DNA of 64,000 nucleotides. Origin: Aquimonas voraii. Lineage in GTDB: Bacteria; Pseudomonadota; Gammaproteobacteria; Xanthomonadales; Xanthomonadaceae. A program made the translations under genes and the position numbers. Below the pieces are notes generated by a model. It was not told the DNA's origin, did not search any database, and worked only from the letters and a program-made list of their open reading frames with translations. This document shows, one piece after another, positions 45,545 to 55,029 of the stretch. Position 1 is the stretch's first letter. The number at the start of each line of letters is the position of its first letter. The stretch lies in assembly GCF_900101825.1 (NCBI RefSeq), contig NZ_FNAG01000001.1:620001-684000 (forward strand), read 5' to 3'.

Positions 45545-46210
45545 CTATCGTCGGTTGAGCGAGGCCTGGCGGGCGGCGATCAGCAGGCCGAGCAGGACGA
45601 AGGCGCCGGGCGGCAGCGCAGCGATGAGGAAGCGGTGGCTGCTGAAGTCCAGTTCCAGCCGGGGCAGGCCGAGCAGGCGGCCGGCGTCGGCGAACAGGCT
45701 GCCCTGGCCGATGCCCTCGCGCAGCAGGCCGAGAATCAGCAGCACGCCCAAGAACCCGAGTCCCATGGCGAATCCATCGAGGGCGGCGCGGGCGGGATCG
45801 GTGCGGCTGGCCAGTGCTTCGGCGCGGCCCAGGATGGCGCAGTTGGTGACGATCAGCGGCAGGAAGATGCCCAGCACCGCGTGCAGGGCCGGCAGGAAGG
45901 CGTGCATGGCCAGTTCGATCGAAGTCACCACCGCGGCGATGACCATCACGAAGGCGGGGATGCGCACTTCCGCGGAAGTGAGCCGGCGGATCAGCGCGAT
46001 CGCAGTGTTGGTCGCGGTCAGTGCCAGAAGCGTCGCAAGACCGAGGCCGAGGGCGTTGACTGCGGTGCTGCTGACCGCCAGCAGCGGGCACAGGCCCAGC
46101 AGCTGGACCAGGCCGACGTTCTGGCTCCACAGGCCGGCTTCGAGCGTGGCGGCGGCTTCGGCGCGGTCGGGCAGGGTGAAGGGTGACGAGTCCAGCGGCA
46201 CGGCACTCAT
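45545..46210 (-). CDS. rsxE: Electron transport complex subunit RsxE/RnfE
   Basis: An inner-membrane protein of 221 residues with six helices. Signature stretches are [34 protein letters not shown] and [22 protein letters not shown], both conserved in RnfE/NqrD. Part of a membrane complex moving electrons between NADH/quinone side and ferredoxin-type carriers; in E. coli Rsx keeps SoxR reduced. The start is uncertain: ATG 46210 fits homologues, but ATG 46360 overlaps the rsxG stop and has a GAGG site, adding 50 Ala/Ser/Thr-rich residues. Confidence 0.9.
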   Translation of the reverse strand: MSAVPLDSSPFTLPDRAEAAATLEAGLWSQNVGLVQLLGLCPLLAVSSTAVNALGLGLATLLALTATNTAIALIRRLTSAEVRIPAFVMVIAAVVTSIELAMHAFLPALHAVLGIFLPLIVTNCAILGRAEALASRTDPARAALDGFAMGLGFLGVLLILGLLREGIGQGSLFADAGRLLGLPRLELDFSSHRFLIAALPPGAFVLLGLLIAARQASLNRR

Positions 46211-46346
46211 GGACCCAAACGGCACGGAAGGCGCTGTGGCCTGCGCGGGAGCGCTGGCTACGGGCGCTGTGCCCAGGGCCGCGATGGATGTTGCCCTTGT
46301 CGACGCAGTCGCCGTCGAAACGGTCCCGGCATCTGAGCCTCCGGCG

Positions 46347-47009
46347 TCAGTCGCGCGCATCTGGGGCATCCTCGAAGTGCAGGCGTGCGCCGGGCTCGGC
46401 GGCCCAGATCGCCTCGCCATGGCGCTGCAGGAAAGCGAGCGTGCGGCCCAGGCCGCGGGCGATCGCGCGCGGGGTGAGGGTGGCGCCGCTGAAACTGTCG
46501 AAGTCGCCACCCTCGCGGCGCACGGTCCAGCGCGGCAGCGGCGTGTCGCCAAGGCTGCGACCGTTGTAGCTCTCGATCCAGTCGCTGCGCTCGCGCTCGA
46601 TGGGGTCGCCGAGCCCCGGCGTTTCCGCATGGCGGGTGACGCGCGCGGCGATCACGGTACCCGCAGCGTCCACGCCCAGCAGCAGTTCGATGTCGCCGCT
46701 GTAGCCCTCGGGGGCGGTGGTTTCCATGGCCAGCGCGCTGGGCCTGTCGCCCAAACGCCCGCGCCAGATCCGCGCCGGCGCTTCGCGGCCCAGCCACTGC
46801 GGCGCGCGCACCCAGACCGAATCGGCGATCGGGTCGTTGTTGTAGCGCGTCGGCGGCAGCACGACAGCGAGTGCTGCGCGTTCGGCGGCGGCGCGGGCGT
46901 TCTCGATGCGCTCGCGAGTCAGGCGTTCGACCACGCTCAGCGCGCCGATCGCGATCAGCGCGCAGGCGCCCAGCAGCAGGGCCGCGCGACGCAGGCCGGC
47001 GCCGCTCAT
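46347..47009 (-). CDS. rsxG: Electron transport complex subunit RsxG/RnfG
   Basis: A protein of 220 residues with one N-terminal membrane helix and a periplasmic FMN-binding domain. The covalent flavin motif is SGATLTPRA, with threonine carrying FMN through a phosphoester bond; [17 protein letters not shown] is also conserved. Its start overlaps the rsxD stop (ATGA). It passes electrons within the complex. Confidence 0.92.
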   Translation of the reverse strand: MSGAGLRRAALLLGACALIAIGALSVVERLTRERIENARAAAERAALAVVLPPTRYNNDPIADSVWVRAPQWLGREAPARIWRGRLGDRPSALAMETTAPEGYSGDIELLLGVDAAGTVIAARVTRHAETPGLGDPIERERSDWIESYNGRSLGDTPLPRWTVRREGGDFDSFSGATLTPRAIARGLGRTLAFLQRHGEAIWAAEPGARLHFEDAPDARD

Positions 47010-48037
47010 CGTGGCGCTCCATAGACCCGTGGCCGGGTATGGCGGTCAATGAAGGGCGCAGCGCAGTTCATCAGCAGCACGGCAAACGCGATCGCATCGG
47101 GATAGCTGCCCCAACGGCGGATGGCGAGCGTCAGCACGCCGACACCGGCGCCGAAAATCAAGCGACCGCGCGGGGTGCTGCAGCCTGAGACCGGGTCGGT
47201 GACGATGAAGAAGGCCGCCAGCACCAGCGCGCCCGAGAACACGTGCTGCAGCGGAAACGGATGCACGTCGGGCTCCATCGCCCAGAACGGCAGGCTGAGC
47301 AGGATCACGCTGCCCAGGGTTGCCACCGGCGTCTGCCAGGGGATTTTGCGGCGGATCAGCAGCCACAGCCCGCCCAGTGCGAAGAAGTTGGCCACCCACT
47401 CCCAGCCGCGGCCGCCGAAATCGCCGAAGCGCGGATCGCTGCGGATCTCGACCAGGGTCTGACCTTGCAAGGAGAGCTGGCGCACGGTGTCCAGCGGCGT
47501 GGCCATGCTGATCGCGTCCCAGCCGGCGGCCGGCGTGGACCCGCGGAAAATGATCTGCAGGCTTTCAATCAGGCCGGGGGCCTCGGCGGCCAGGCCGCGC
47601 GGCGCCAGCCACTGGCTGAGTTCCAGCGGAAAGCTGACCAGCACCACGGCATAGCCGGCCATGGCCGGATTGAACAGGTTGTAGCCCAGCCCGCCATAAG
47701 CGTGTTTGGCCAGGCCAATTCCCACCGCCATGCCCAGCGCCGACACCCACCAGGGCGCCAGTGGCGGTAGGCAGAGCGCGAACAGCACGGCCGCGAGTGC
47801 GGCGCTGCCGTCGCCCAGGAAGGGCGCAAGCGCGCGCCCGCGCAGCTTCAGGCAGACGGCTTCGACAACCAGCGCGAACGACACCGCCAGCGCGATCTGC
47901 ACCAGCAGGCCGGGGCCGAAAAAGTAGACATGGGCCAGCACGCCGGGGACCAGGGCGACCAGCACTTCGAGCATCAGCGCGCGCACGCTGCCGCGCGCTG
48001 GCAGGTGCGGGGCGGGCGCGGTGTCGAAGGTCTTCAC
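47006..48037 (-). CDS. rsxD: Electron transport complex subunit RsxD/RnfD
   Basis: A membrane protein of 343 residues with a GTG start overlapping the rsxC stop. About nine helices; the flavin attachment motif is ISMATPLDTVR, where the threonine would carry FMN as in NqrB/RnfD (usually SGATPLD; here SMATPLD). HAYGGLGYNLFNPAMAGYAV is the other family block. In E. coli it forms the transmembrane electron path. Confidence 0.93.
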   Translation of the reverse strand: MKTFDTAPAPHLPARGSVRALMLEVLVALVPGVLAHVYFFGPGLLVQIALAVSFALVVEAVCLKLRGRALAPFLGDGSAALAAVLFALCLPPLAPWWVSALGMAVGIGLAKHAYGGLGYNLFNPAMAGYAVVLVSFPLELSQWLAPRGLAAEAPGLIESLQIIFRGSTPAAGWDAISMATPLDTVRQLSLQGQTLVEIRSDPRFGDFGGRGWEWVANFFALGGLWLLIRRKIPWQTPVATLGSVILLSLPFWAMEPDVHPFPLQHVFSGALVLAAFFIVTDPVSGCSTPRGRLIFGAGVGVLTLAIRRWGSYPDAIAFAVLLMNCAAPFIDRHTRPRVYGAPR

Positions 48038-49563
48038 GGCGCCTCGTCCTCGCGCGCCGACTCGGCGGACTTGCCCGCGCTGCGCGCCTTGGCCTTGGCA
48101 ATCGCGGCCGCGATCGCGGCCCGGCTGGCGGCCTGCTTGCCGGCCTCGGCGCGACGTGCGGCGAGTTCCTGCTTCTCGCGCTCCAAGCGCACTGCGCGGG
48201 CCTCGTAGCGCGCGCGCGCTTGATGCGCGTCGATGGCTTTGCGACGGGCCAGCTTCAGTCGCGTCTTGCCCGAGCGGAAGCCCTGCACCAGGGGAATGTG
48301 CGAAGGGCAGGCCAGGTCGCAGAGCCCGCATTCGATGCAGGCCTCCAAGCCCAGCTGCGCGGCGTCTTCGATGTCCTCCGAGCGAAGACTCTCATGCAGC
48401 AGCTGCGGCAGCAGGCGCGGCGGGCAGACCTCGGCGCAGTCGCCGCAGCGGATGCAGGGCAGGGCGGCTTCGACCGGACGCGCGCTCGCGCTGTCCAGCA
48501 CCAGCACGCAGGTGCTGGCTTTGACGATGGGAAAGCCGTCGTCCGGCAGGCTGACGCCCATCATTCCGCCTCCCATGACCAGGCGTTGTGCACGCTCGGT
48601 GTAGCCGCCGCTGGCCGCGACCAGATCGGCGATCGACGTGCCCAGGGCCACCCGCCAGTTGGCGGGCTCGACCACGCCGGGGCCAGTGACGCTGACGATC
48701 CGCTCGACCAGGGCCTCGCCGTGCACCACCGCGCGCCAGGCGGCTGCTGCCGTGCCGACGTTGTGGACGACGATGCCGAGGTCTTGCGGCAGGCCGCCGA
48801 TGGGCACCTCGCGGCCGGTCAGCACCTCGATCAGCTGGCGCTCGCCGCCCTGCGGGTAGCGGGTCGGCACTTCGACAAGCTGCAGTGTGTCGACGTTGAT
48901 GCGGGTCAGCGCCGCCATCAGCGCCTCGCGCGCCGGCGCCATGCTGTCCTCGATGGCGACCAGCACGCGCTGCGCCCCCAGCACATGCCGCAGCAGCAGG
49001 CCGCCGCGCAGCACCTCTTCGGCGCGTTCGGCCAGCAGACGCTCATCGCAGGCGATGTAGGGCTCGCATTCGGCGCCGTTCAGGATCAGGGTGTCGCACG
49101 CCTGCATGAGTTTGTCGGCGGTCGGAAACACGGCGCCGCCCAGGCCCGCCACACCGGCTTCGACGAGGCGTGCGCGCAGCTCGGCCGGACCGCGTTCGGG
49201 CCAGTCTTCGATGGGCGCGAAGGGCAGGGCGTCGAAGGGTGAATCCGCGTCAACGCGCAGGACAAGGGCGAGATCGATGTCGCCGGGCGCATGCGGCAGG
49301 CCGCGTGGCTCGATGGCTTCGATCACGCCCGCCGTGGGCGCATTCAGGCACGCGCCGCCGCTGTCCTCGGGCCGTGCCAGCACCTCGAAGCGATGCACGC
49401 GCTGGCCGGCCACCACGCAGGGCGCGAGCCGGCCACGTGCGTGCATGCGCAGCGGCAGGCACAGGCGCGCAGGCAGCGGGGCTGTGCGGATCGGCTCGAT
49501 CGGCAGCCGGCCCTTGCGGCCGTCCAGCGGCAGCCCACCGTGGAAGCGGTAGAGCTGCGCCAT
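48034..49563 (-). CDS. rsxC: Electron transport complex subunit RsxC/RnfC
   Basis: A protein of 509 residues, membrane associated, with an NqrF/NuoF-like flavin and NADH-binding core (GLGGAVFPTADKL, NGAECEPYIACDERLLAE) and two 4Fe-4S clusters (CIRCGDCAEVCPP and CIECGLCDLACPSHIP). The last 80 residues are a charged Ala/Lys/Arg/Glu-rich coil, as in other RnfC proteins. It begins the rsxCDGE-nth run; psd is three bases upstream, and neither rsxA nor rsxB is present. Confidence 0.94.
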   Translation of the reverse strand: MAQLYRFHGGLPLDGRKGRLPIEPIRTAPLPARLCLPLRMHARGRLAPCVVAGQRVHRFEVLARPEDSGGACLNAPTAGVIEAIEPRGLPHAPGDIDLALVLRVDADSPFDALPFAPIEDWPERGPAELRARLVEAGVAGLGGAVFPTADKLMQACDTLILNGAECEPYIACDERLLAERAEEVLRGGLLLRHVLGAQRVLVAIEDSMAPAREALMAALTRINVDTLQLVEVPTRYPQGGERQLIEVLTGREVPIGGLPQDLGIVVHNVGTAAAAWRAVVHGEALVERIVSVTGPGVVEPANWRVALGTSIADLVAASGGYTERAQRLVMGGGMMGVSLPDDGFPIVKASTCVLVLDSASARPVEAALPCIRCGDCAEVCPPRLLPQLLHESLRSEDIEDAAQLGLEACIECGLCDLACPSHIPLVQGFRSGKTRLKLARRKAIDAHQARARYEARAVRLEREKQELAARRAEAGKQAASRAAIAAAIAKAKARSAGKSAESAREDEAP

Positions 49564-49566
49564 GGC

Positions 49567-50415
49567 TTAGGCGTCGCGCGCCCAGCCCAGCCGCTGGCCG
49601 ACCCGCACCGGATTCTCGGGGAACAGGCCGTCGTCGAGCTCGAAGCCCTGCTTCGGCAGGCAGACGATCACGGTCGAACCCATGTTGAAGCGCGCCATCT
49701 CGGCGAAGCGTTCGAGCGTGATGTTCCTGTCACGCAGGTCACGGCGGACGATGCCCGAGCCGTAGGGCGGAATCTCGACCCCGCCCCAGACCGTTTCCAC
49801 GCCAGACACCAGCATGGCGCCGACCATCACCACCGCCATCGGCCCGCGATCGGTCTCGAAGCGGCAGACCAGGCGCTCGTTGCGCGCGAACAGACGCGGA
49901 ATGCCGGCCACCGCGAAGGGCGCGACGCTGAACAGTCGGCCCGGGATGTGCACGGTTTCGATCAACCGCCCGGTCCAGGGCATGTGGGCGCGGTGGTAGT
50001 CGCGCGGCGACAGGTAGACGGTGATGAACCAGCCATCGGCAAACGGAGCGGCGGCCTCATCGCTGCCCAGCAGCTCGGCGGCGGTGAAGCTCTGGCCCTT
50101 GGCCTGGAAGATCCGTCCGCGCTCGATCCGGCCAAGCTGGCTGATGCGGCCGTCAGCGGGCATCAGCAGGCTGTCGGCGGCCGGGTCGGGCTGGCGCGCG
50201 CCGGCTTTCAGGCGTCGGGTGAAGAAGGCATTGAAGTGCGGGTAGTCGTCGAGATTGGCCGAGTCGGCCTCGTCCCAATTCACCGCAAAGCGCGTGCTGA
50301 TCTGGCGGATCAGGAAGTTCTTCCAGGCGCGGATGCGCACGCGCGTCGCCCACATCACCAGGCGCGACAGAAAGCGATGGGGCAGCAGGTACTGCAGCAG
50401 CAGGGAGGGCGACAT
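49567..50415 (-). CDS. psd: Phosphatidylserine decarboxylase proenzyme
   Basis: A protein of 282 residues. The self-cleavage site is GST in [13 protein letters not shown]; the serine becomes the pyruvoyl group. [10 protein letters not shown] has the catalytic aspartate and [11 protein letters not shown] the histidine. It makes phosphatidylethanolamine in the inner membrane. It lies three bases before rsxC and four bases after the SCO gene, so all may be one transcript. Confidence 0.95.
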   Translation of the reverse strand: MSPSLLLQYLLPHRFLSRLVMWATRVRIRAWKNFLIRQISTRFAVNWDEADSANLDDYPHFNAFFTRRLKAGARQPDPAADSLLMPADGRISQLGRIERGRIFQAKGQSFTAAELLGSDEAAAPFADGWFITVYLSPRDYHRAHMPWTGRLIETVHIPGRLFSVAPFAVAGIPRLFARNERLVCRFETDRGPMAVVMVGAMLVSGVETVWGGVEIPPYGSGIVRRDLRDRNITLERFAEMARFNMGSTVIVCLPKQGFELDDGLFPENPVRVGQRLGWARDA

Positions 50416-50419
50416 CCGC

Positions 50420-51076
50420 TCAGCTCCCGGCGACGCGATGCGCGGCCAGCGCGCGCAGGTCGGCAGCGATCTTGGCCGGATCCAGCGGCGGTCGCACCAG
50501 ACCCACTTGCAGGCCCTCGGGATTGATGATCGCCACGGAGGCGCTGTGGTCGACCGTGTAGCCGCCTTCCTCCAGCGGGCTCTGCATGTAGACCATGCCG
50601 AGGCTGCGGGTGAAGGGCTGCAGGGCGCTGTGGTCTGCGGTCACGCCGCGGGCGGTCGGGTCGAAGTACTTGGCGTAGTCGCCGGCCAGCTTGGGGCTGT
50701 CGCGCTCGGGGTCGACGCTGACGAAGACGATCTGCGGACGATCGATCTCGGGCAGGTCTTCCATCGCCTTGCGCGCCTTGGCGAGGTCGGCCAGCGTGGT
50801 CGGGCAGATGTCCGGGCAGTGGGTGAAGCCGATGAAGACCAGGCTCCAGCGCCCCTTGAGGTCGGCGAGTGTGAAGGCGCGGCCGTCCTCGGCGGTCAGG
50901 CTGAAGTCGGGGATTTCTTTGAACTGCGGATACAGCAGGCTGTTCTGCATCTGCGGCAGGTCGGCAGGTGCGAAGAAGCGCTGGCCGGCGTAGAGGCCGA
51001 CGCCGGCGGCGAGCGCGGCGATCAGCACGGCGAGGACGGGCAGCTTGCCGCTGCTGGCGGGGGCGGACGTATTCAT
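50420..51076 (-). CDS. SCO1/SenC copper chaperone-like protein
   Basis: A protein of 218 residues with one N-terminal membrane anchor ([19 protein letters not shown]) and a periplasmic thioredoxin fold. Copper ligands are C87 and C91 in HCPDICPTT and H177 in [11 protein letters not shown] proteins deliver copper to the CuA site of cytochrome oxidases or reduce thiols during assembly. It precedes psd on the same strand and is divergent from the MHYT protein. Whether it serves aa3 or cbb3 oxidase cannot be told. Confidence 0.94.
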   Translation of the reverse strand: MNTSAPASSGKLPVLAVLIAALAAGVGLYAGQRFFAPADLPQMQNSLLYPQFKEIPDFSLTAEDGRAFTLADLKGRWSLVFIGFTHCPDICPTTLADLAKARKAMEDLPEIDRPQIVFVSVDPERDSPKLAGDYAKYFDPTARGVTADHSALQPFTRSLGMVYMQSPLEEGGYTVDHSASVAIINPEGLQVGLVRPPLDPAKIAADLRALAAHRVAGS

Positions 51077-51256
51077 GGGGCCGAAGTATACGGCGGGGCC
51101 GATGGCGCCCGGATTCGGAAGCACCGAACGGAGGCGATGACTGCAGGCGAAAGCTCGCCTTGTGGACGTCTCATCACGCAGGCTTCGCAAAAGCTGCATC
51201 GGCGCTTCATCGGCCTGCGCGCACCCTGCGCGCCCCTCACACAGGTCAAGGCTCCC

Positions 51257-52483
51257 ATGCAGGGCACCTACGAGACGCCGCTGGTCGTGCTGTCCGTTTT
51301 CATCGCTGCGCTGGCCAGCTATGTGGCCATCGAGTTCGCCGGGCGCGTGGACGGCGTCGCCGGGCGTCGTCGCGGCTGGCTGTTGGCCGGTGCCTTGGCC
51401 ATGGGCAGCGGCATCTGGTCCATGCATTTCGTCGGCATGACGGCGTTCGAGCTGCCGGTGGCGATCAGCTTCGACCTGGGCATCACCGTGCTGTCCTGGG
51501 TCGCTGCGGTCGCCGTGTCGGCGCTGGCCCTGGTGCTGGTGACCGGCAGCGGACTCAATCGCGCGCGCATCGCCTACGGTGCATTGGCCATGGGCGCGGG
51601 CATCTGCCTCATGCACTACGGTGGGATGTGGGCCATGCGCATGGAGCCGGGCATCGGCTACGACCCCGTCTGGTTCACGGTCTCGGTCCTGATCGCCGTA
51701 TCGGCCTCGGCAGCGGCGCTGTTCGTGGTTGCCCAGCTCAAGGTGGTGGCGAGCTGGCGCGACATCGGCCTGCGCCTGGGCGCCGCCGGCATCATGGGGC
51801 TGGCCGTGGCCGGCATGCACTACAGCGGCATGGCGGCGGCGCGCTTCGATGCCAACGCCTTCTGCGCCAGCTCGAACGCACTCAGCGCCGAATTCATGAG
51901 CACGCCGGTGGTGATCCTGAGCCTCCTCGGTCTGGCCATCGCAATCGCTTTTGCGGTGGCCGACGCGCGCGAGGTCCTGCGGCGCGAGCGTGAAGCCCGG
52001 GCCGAGGCTGCACGGGTCAAGGACCTGGCTTTCATCGACGGGATCACCGGGCTGGCGAACCGCCCGCGCCTCGGCCAGTGGGTGACGGCCCGGCTCGCGC
52101 GCGGCGCGCGCTTCAGCCTGCTCAGCATCGGCATCGAGGCCGGCTCGGGCCGTGGCGACGAGGATCTCAAGACGCTGGCCTTGGCGCTCCAGCGCGGCCT
52201 CAGGAACATCGGACCGCTGGCCCGCAGCGGCAGCGAGCAGCTCACCTTGGTGCTGGACACGGACGACACCGCGGCGCTGCTGACCTGGAGTCGGTCCGAA
52301 CTCATGCCGCTTCTGGCGCCTCTGTCAGCCGCCGGGCTGGGCTTCGAGTTCGGCCTCGCGATCGCGCCCGCCGACGGCGGCAATGCGCAGATGCTGCTGC
52401 TGCGCGCGGGCGCACGCGCAGGATCGCTGGAGTGGCTGATCGAGCAGGCCGCCGAGGCAGACGGCCTGGGCGCTGCCGCTTGA
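51257..52483 (+). CDS. MHYT-domain membrane sensor with a degenerate GGDEF domain
   Basis: A protein of 408 residues. Seven membrane helices hold three MHYT motifs: MHFVGM (56-61), MHYGGM (119-124) and MHYSGM (187-192), thought to bind copper and sense a gas or oxygen. A GGDEF-like domain follows (from about 255); it keeps DGITGLANR but at the active site has SGSEQ (324-328) instead of GGDEF, and the second half is short and divergent. It should not make cyclic di-GMP. It may act as a sensor or effector through binding; no other output domain is present. Confidence 0.88.
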   Translation: MQGTYETPLVVLSVFIAALASYVAIEFAGRVDGVAGRRRGWLLAGALAMGSGIWSMHFVGMTAFELPVAISFDLGITVLSWVAAVAVSALALVLVTGSGLNRARIAYGALAMGAGICLMHYGGMWAMRMEPGIGYDPVWFTVSVLIAVSASAAALFVVAQLKVVASWRDIGLRLGAAGIMGLAVAGMHYSGMAAARFDANAFCASSNALSAEFMSTPVVILSLLGLAIAIAFAVADAREVLRREREARAEAARVKDLAFIDGITGLANRPRLGQWVTARLARGARFSLLSIGIEAGSGRGDEDLKTLALALQRGLRNIGPLARSGSEQLTLVLDTDDTAALLTWSRSELMPLLAPLSAAGLGFEFGLAIAPADGGNAQMLLLRAGARAGSLEWLIEQAAEADGLGAAA

Positions 52484-52542
52484 GCCGGCTTGTGCCCGGG
52501 CGGGACCCATCCGGCCGCCCGGGCTGAGCAGGGGGTAGCCGC

Positions 52543-52548
52543 TATACT
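52543..52548 (+). promoter_or_regulatory. Likely -10 box (TATACT) for prmB
   Basis: TATACT 30 bases before the prmB ATG, preceded by GGGGGTAGCCGC. No matching -35 hexamer recognised. Confidence 0.4.
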
Positions 52549-52577
52549 TCGCGGCCGTTCTCCCGTCGCCGTGACCC

Positions 52578-53495
52578 ATGCCCGCCGAACTCCGCAGCCT
52601 CATCGACTTCATCCGCTATGGCGCGACGCGCTTTGGCCAGGCGGGCCTCACCTTCGGCCACAGCTACGACAACGCGCTGGACGAAGCGACGCAGCTGGTG
52701 CTGCACGCCCTGCATCTGCCGCACGACCTGTCCCCGGCCTACGGCGCCGCACGCCTGACCGCGGAAGAGCGCGATCTGGTCCTGAGCCTGTTCGAACGGC
52801 GCATCCGCGAGCGCATCCCCGCCTGCTACATCACCGGCGAGGCCTGGTTCGCGCAGCTGGCCTTCAAGACCGACCCGCGTGCCCTGGTGCCACGCTCGCC
52901 GATCGCCGAGCTGATCGAGGCCGGCTTCGAGCCCTGGCTGGGCGGCCGCTGGGTGCAGCGCGCGCTCGACCTCTGCACGGGCTCGGGCTGCATCGGCATC
53001 GCCACCGCTGTGCACAACCCGGAGTGGCAGGTCGACCTGGTCGACATCAGTGAGGACGCACTGGATCTGGCGCGCGAGAACATCGCCCGCTTCGACGTCG
53101 GCGATCGCGTGCGCGCGATCCGCAGCGACCTGTTTGCCGGGCTGGCAGGTGAGCAGTACGACCTGATCGTCAGCAACCCGCCGTATGTCACCCACGCCGA
53201 GGTCGACGCGCTGCCGGCCGAGTACGCGCACGAGCCCGAGCTGGGTCTGCGCGCCGGTGACGATGGCCTGGACCTCGCGCTGAAGATCCTGCGCGACGCG
53301 CCCGAGCACCTCACCGAGAACGGTCTGCTGATCGTCGAAGTGGGCGAGAGCGAACGCGCGCTCGTGCACCTGCTGCCCGAAGTGCCTTTCGCCTGGGTCG
53401 AGTTCAAGGTAGGACAGATGGGCGTTTTCGTGGTCGAGCGCGGCGACCTCGTGGCCCACGCCGCTACGATCAAGGCGCTGGCGGACGCGCGTTGA
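52578..53495 (+). CDS. prmB: Ribosomal protein uL3 N5-glutamine methyltransferase PrmB
   Basis: A protein of 305 residues. The N-terminal helical domain is followed by a SAM-binding Rossmann fold with LDLCTGSGCIGIATA and the substrate motif NPPYVTHAEVDALPAEYAHEPELGL. The E-P-x-x-(G/A)-L-x-(A/S)-G-x-D-G-L-D block and the length match PrmB rather than PrmC. It methylates glutamine in ribosomal protein L3. Followed by aroC, the common neighbour in gammaproteobacteria. Confidence 0.95.
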   Translation: MPAELRSLIDFIRYGATRFGQAGLTFGHSYDNALDEATQLVLHALHLPHDLSPAYGAARLTAEERDLVLSLFERRIRERIPACYITGEAWFAQLAFKTDPRALVPRSPIAELIEAGFEPWLGGRWVQRALDLCTGSGCIGIATAVHNPEWQVDLVDISEDALDLARENIARFDVGDRVRAIRSDLFAGLAGEQYDLIVSNPPYVTHAEVDALPAEYAHEPELGLRAGDDGLDLALKILRDAPEHLTENGLLIVEVGESERALVHLLPEVPFAWVEFKVGQMGVFVVERGDLVAHAATIKALADAR

Positions 53496-53771
53496 GGCGT
53501 TCGGTTTCCGTGAGCTCATAGGGTGGGCTCTGGCCCACCGGAGCATGACGCTGCTTTGGCGCCGCTGGTTTTTGCTTTCGAAAGCTGCCGGCGCTGTGCC
53601 TGAAATTGCCTCGGGCGTGCAGTCGCACAGTGCGTTGGAGGCATCGGCATTCAGACGCCTCCCTTCACCGAGGCGCGTTCGCGGCCACGGTGGGCCAGGG
53701 CCCACCCGATTTGCGCGCGATGCCCGCCAAGTACACGAGTCGTGGGTCAACACCCACCTGATGGGATAGCG
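53496..53771. other. 276-base gap between prmB and aroC with two palindromic elements
   Basis: It holds two GTGGGCC elements in opposite orientation: AGGGTGGGCTCTGGCCCACC (53518-53539 region) and GGTGGGCCAGGGCCCACC (53689-53706). No gene recognised. Spacing of about 150 bases between them would allow a large hairpin. Confidence 0.6.
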
Positions 53772-54881
53772 ATGTCGCACAACACCTTCGGCCATCTTCT
53801 GCGCGTCACCACTTTCGGCGAGAGCCATGGCCCCGCGATCGGCTGCGTCATTGACGGACTGCCGCCCGGCATCGCGATCGCGCCCGAGGACTTCCGCCAC
53901 GACATCGAGCGCCGCGCCACCGGCAAGTCCCGCCACACCTCGCAGCGACGCGAGGCTGACGAGGTGGAGATCCTGTCCGGCGTGTTCGAAGGCGTCACCA
54001 CCGGCACTTCGCTGGCGCTCTTGATCCGCAATGTCGATGCCCGCAGCAAGGACTACGGCAACCTGGTCGACGTGTTCCGGCCGGCGCATGCCGACTACAC
54101 CTACCTGCAGAAGTACGGCGTTCGCGATCACCGCGGCGGCGGCCGCTCCTCGGCGCGCGAGACCACCGTGCGCGTCGCGGCCGGCGTGATCGCCAAGAAG
54201 TGGCTGGCCGAACGCTTCGGCGTGCGCGTGCGCGGCTATGTCTCGAAGCTCGGCCCGCACCTGCCGGCCAAGCTCGACTGGGACGCGGTCGAGGGCAATC
54301 CCTTCTTCTGGCCCGATGCCGAGCACGTGCCGACGCTGGAGGCCTACATGGACGCCCTGCGCAAGGCCGGCGATTCGGTCGGCGCGCGCGTCACCGTCGT
54401 GGCCGAAGGCGTGCCCCCCGGCTGGGGCGCGCCGCTGTACGCCAAGCTCGATGCAGAGCTGGCCTCTGCGCTGATGGGCATCAATGCGGTCAAGGGTGTG
54501 GAGATTGGCGACGGCATGGCGGTGGCCGGACAGCTCGGCACCGAGCATCGCGATGAGATGACGCCCGAAGGATTTCTCAGCAACCACGCCGGCGGTGTGC
54601 TCGGCGGCATCAGCACGGGTCAGGACCTGATCTGCCATCTGGCGCTGAAGCCCACTTCCAGCCTTCGCCTGCCGGGCCGCAGTGTGGATCGCCACGGCAA
54701 CGCTGCTGAGGTCGTGACCCACGGCCGCCACGATCCCTGCGTGGGCATCCGCGCCACACCGATCGCCGAGGCCATGGTGGCTCTGGTGCTGATGGACCAG
54801 GCCCTGCTGCATCGCGCCCAGTGCGGCGATGTCGAGGCCCCGCCGCGGGTGCCCGGGCAGGTCGGGGAGCCGCCGCACTGA
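53772..54881 (+). CDS. aroC: Chorismate synthase
   Basis: A protein of 369 residues starting [24 protein letters not shown]. Motifs [24 protein letters not shown] and the C-terminal [17 protein letters not shown] are characteristic. It needs reduced FMN and turns EPSP into chorismate, the branch point for aromatic amino acids, folate and quinones; it feeds the trp genes further along. The ATG ten codons upstream was not chosen. Confidence 0.97.
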   Translation: MSHNTFGHLLRVTTFGESHGPAIGCVIDGLPPGIAIAPEDFRHDIERRATGKSRHTSQRREADEVEILSGVFEGVTTGTSLALLIRNVDARSKDYGNLVDVFRPAHADYTYLQKYGVRDHRGGGRSSARETTVRVAAGVIAKKWLAERFGVRVRGYVSKLGPHLPAKLDWDAVEGNPFFWPDAEHVPTLEAYMDALRKAGDSVGARVTVVAEGVPPGWGAPLYAKLDAELASALMGINAVKGVEIGDGMAVAGQLGTEHRDEMTPEGFLSNHAGGVLGGISTGQDLICHLALKPTSSLRLPGRSVDRHGNAAEVVTHGRHDPCVGIRATPIAEAMVALVLMDQALLHRAQCGDVEAPPRVPGQVGEPPH

Positions 54882-55029
54882 CTTGCCCGATCGGGCGCGT
54901 GATTCGCCCGTGAATCGCCCGCCCGCGACATGAACATCTGTCAGCGCAGCGCGTGCTGCGTTGCATCAGCTGCGGCGCACGCTAGAGTGCGCGGCCTGCG
55001 ACTCCCACCCCCGAGCACGGAAACCCTCG

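Noticed and set aside
52542-54878. 778-codon open frame opposite prmB and aroC
   Set aside because: It runs across two well-supported genes and the gap between them.
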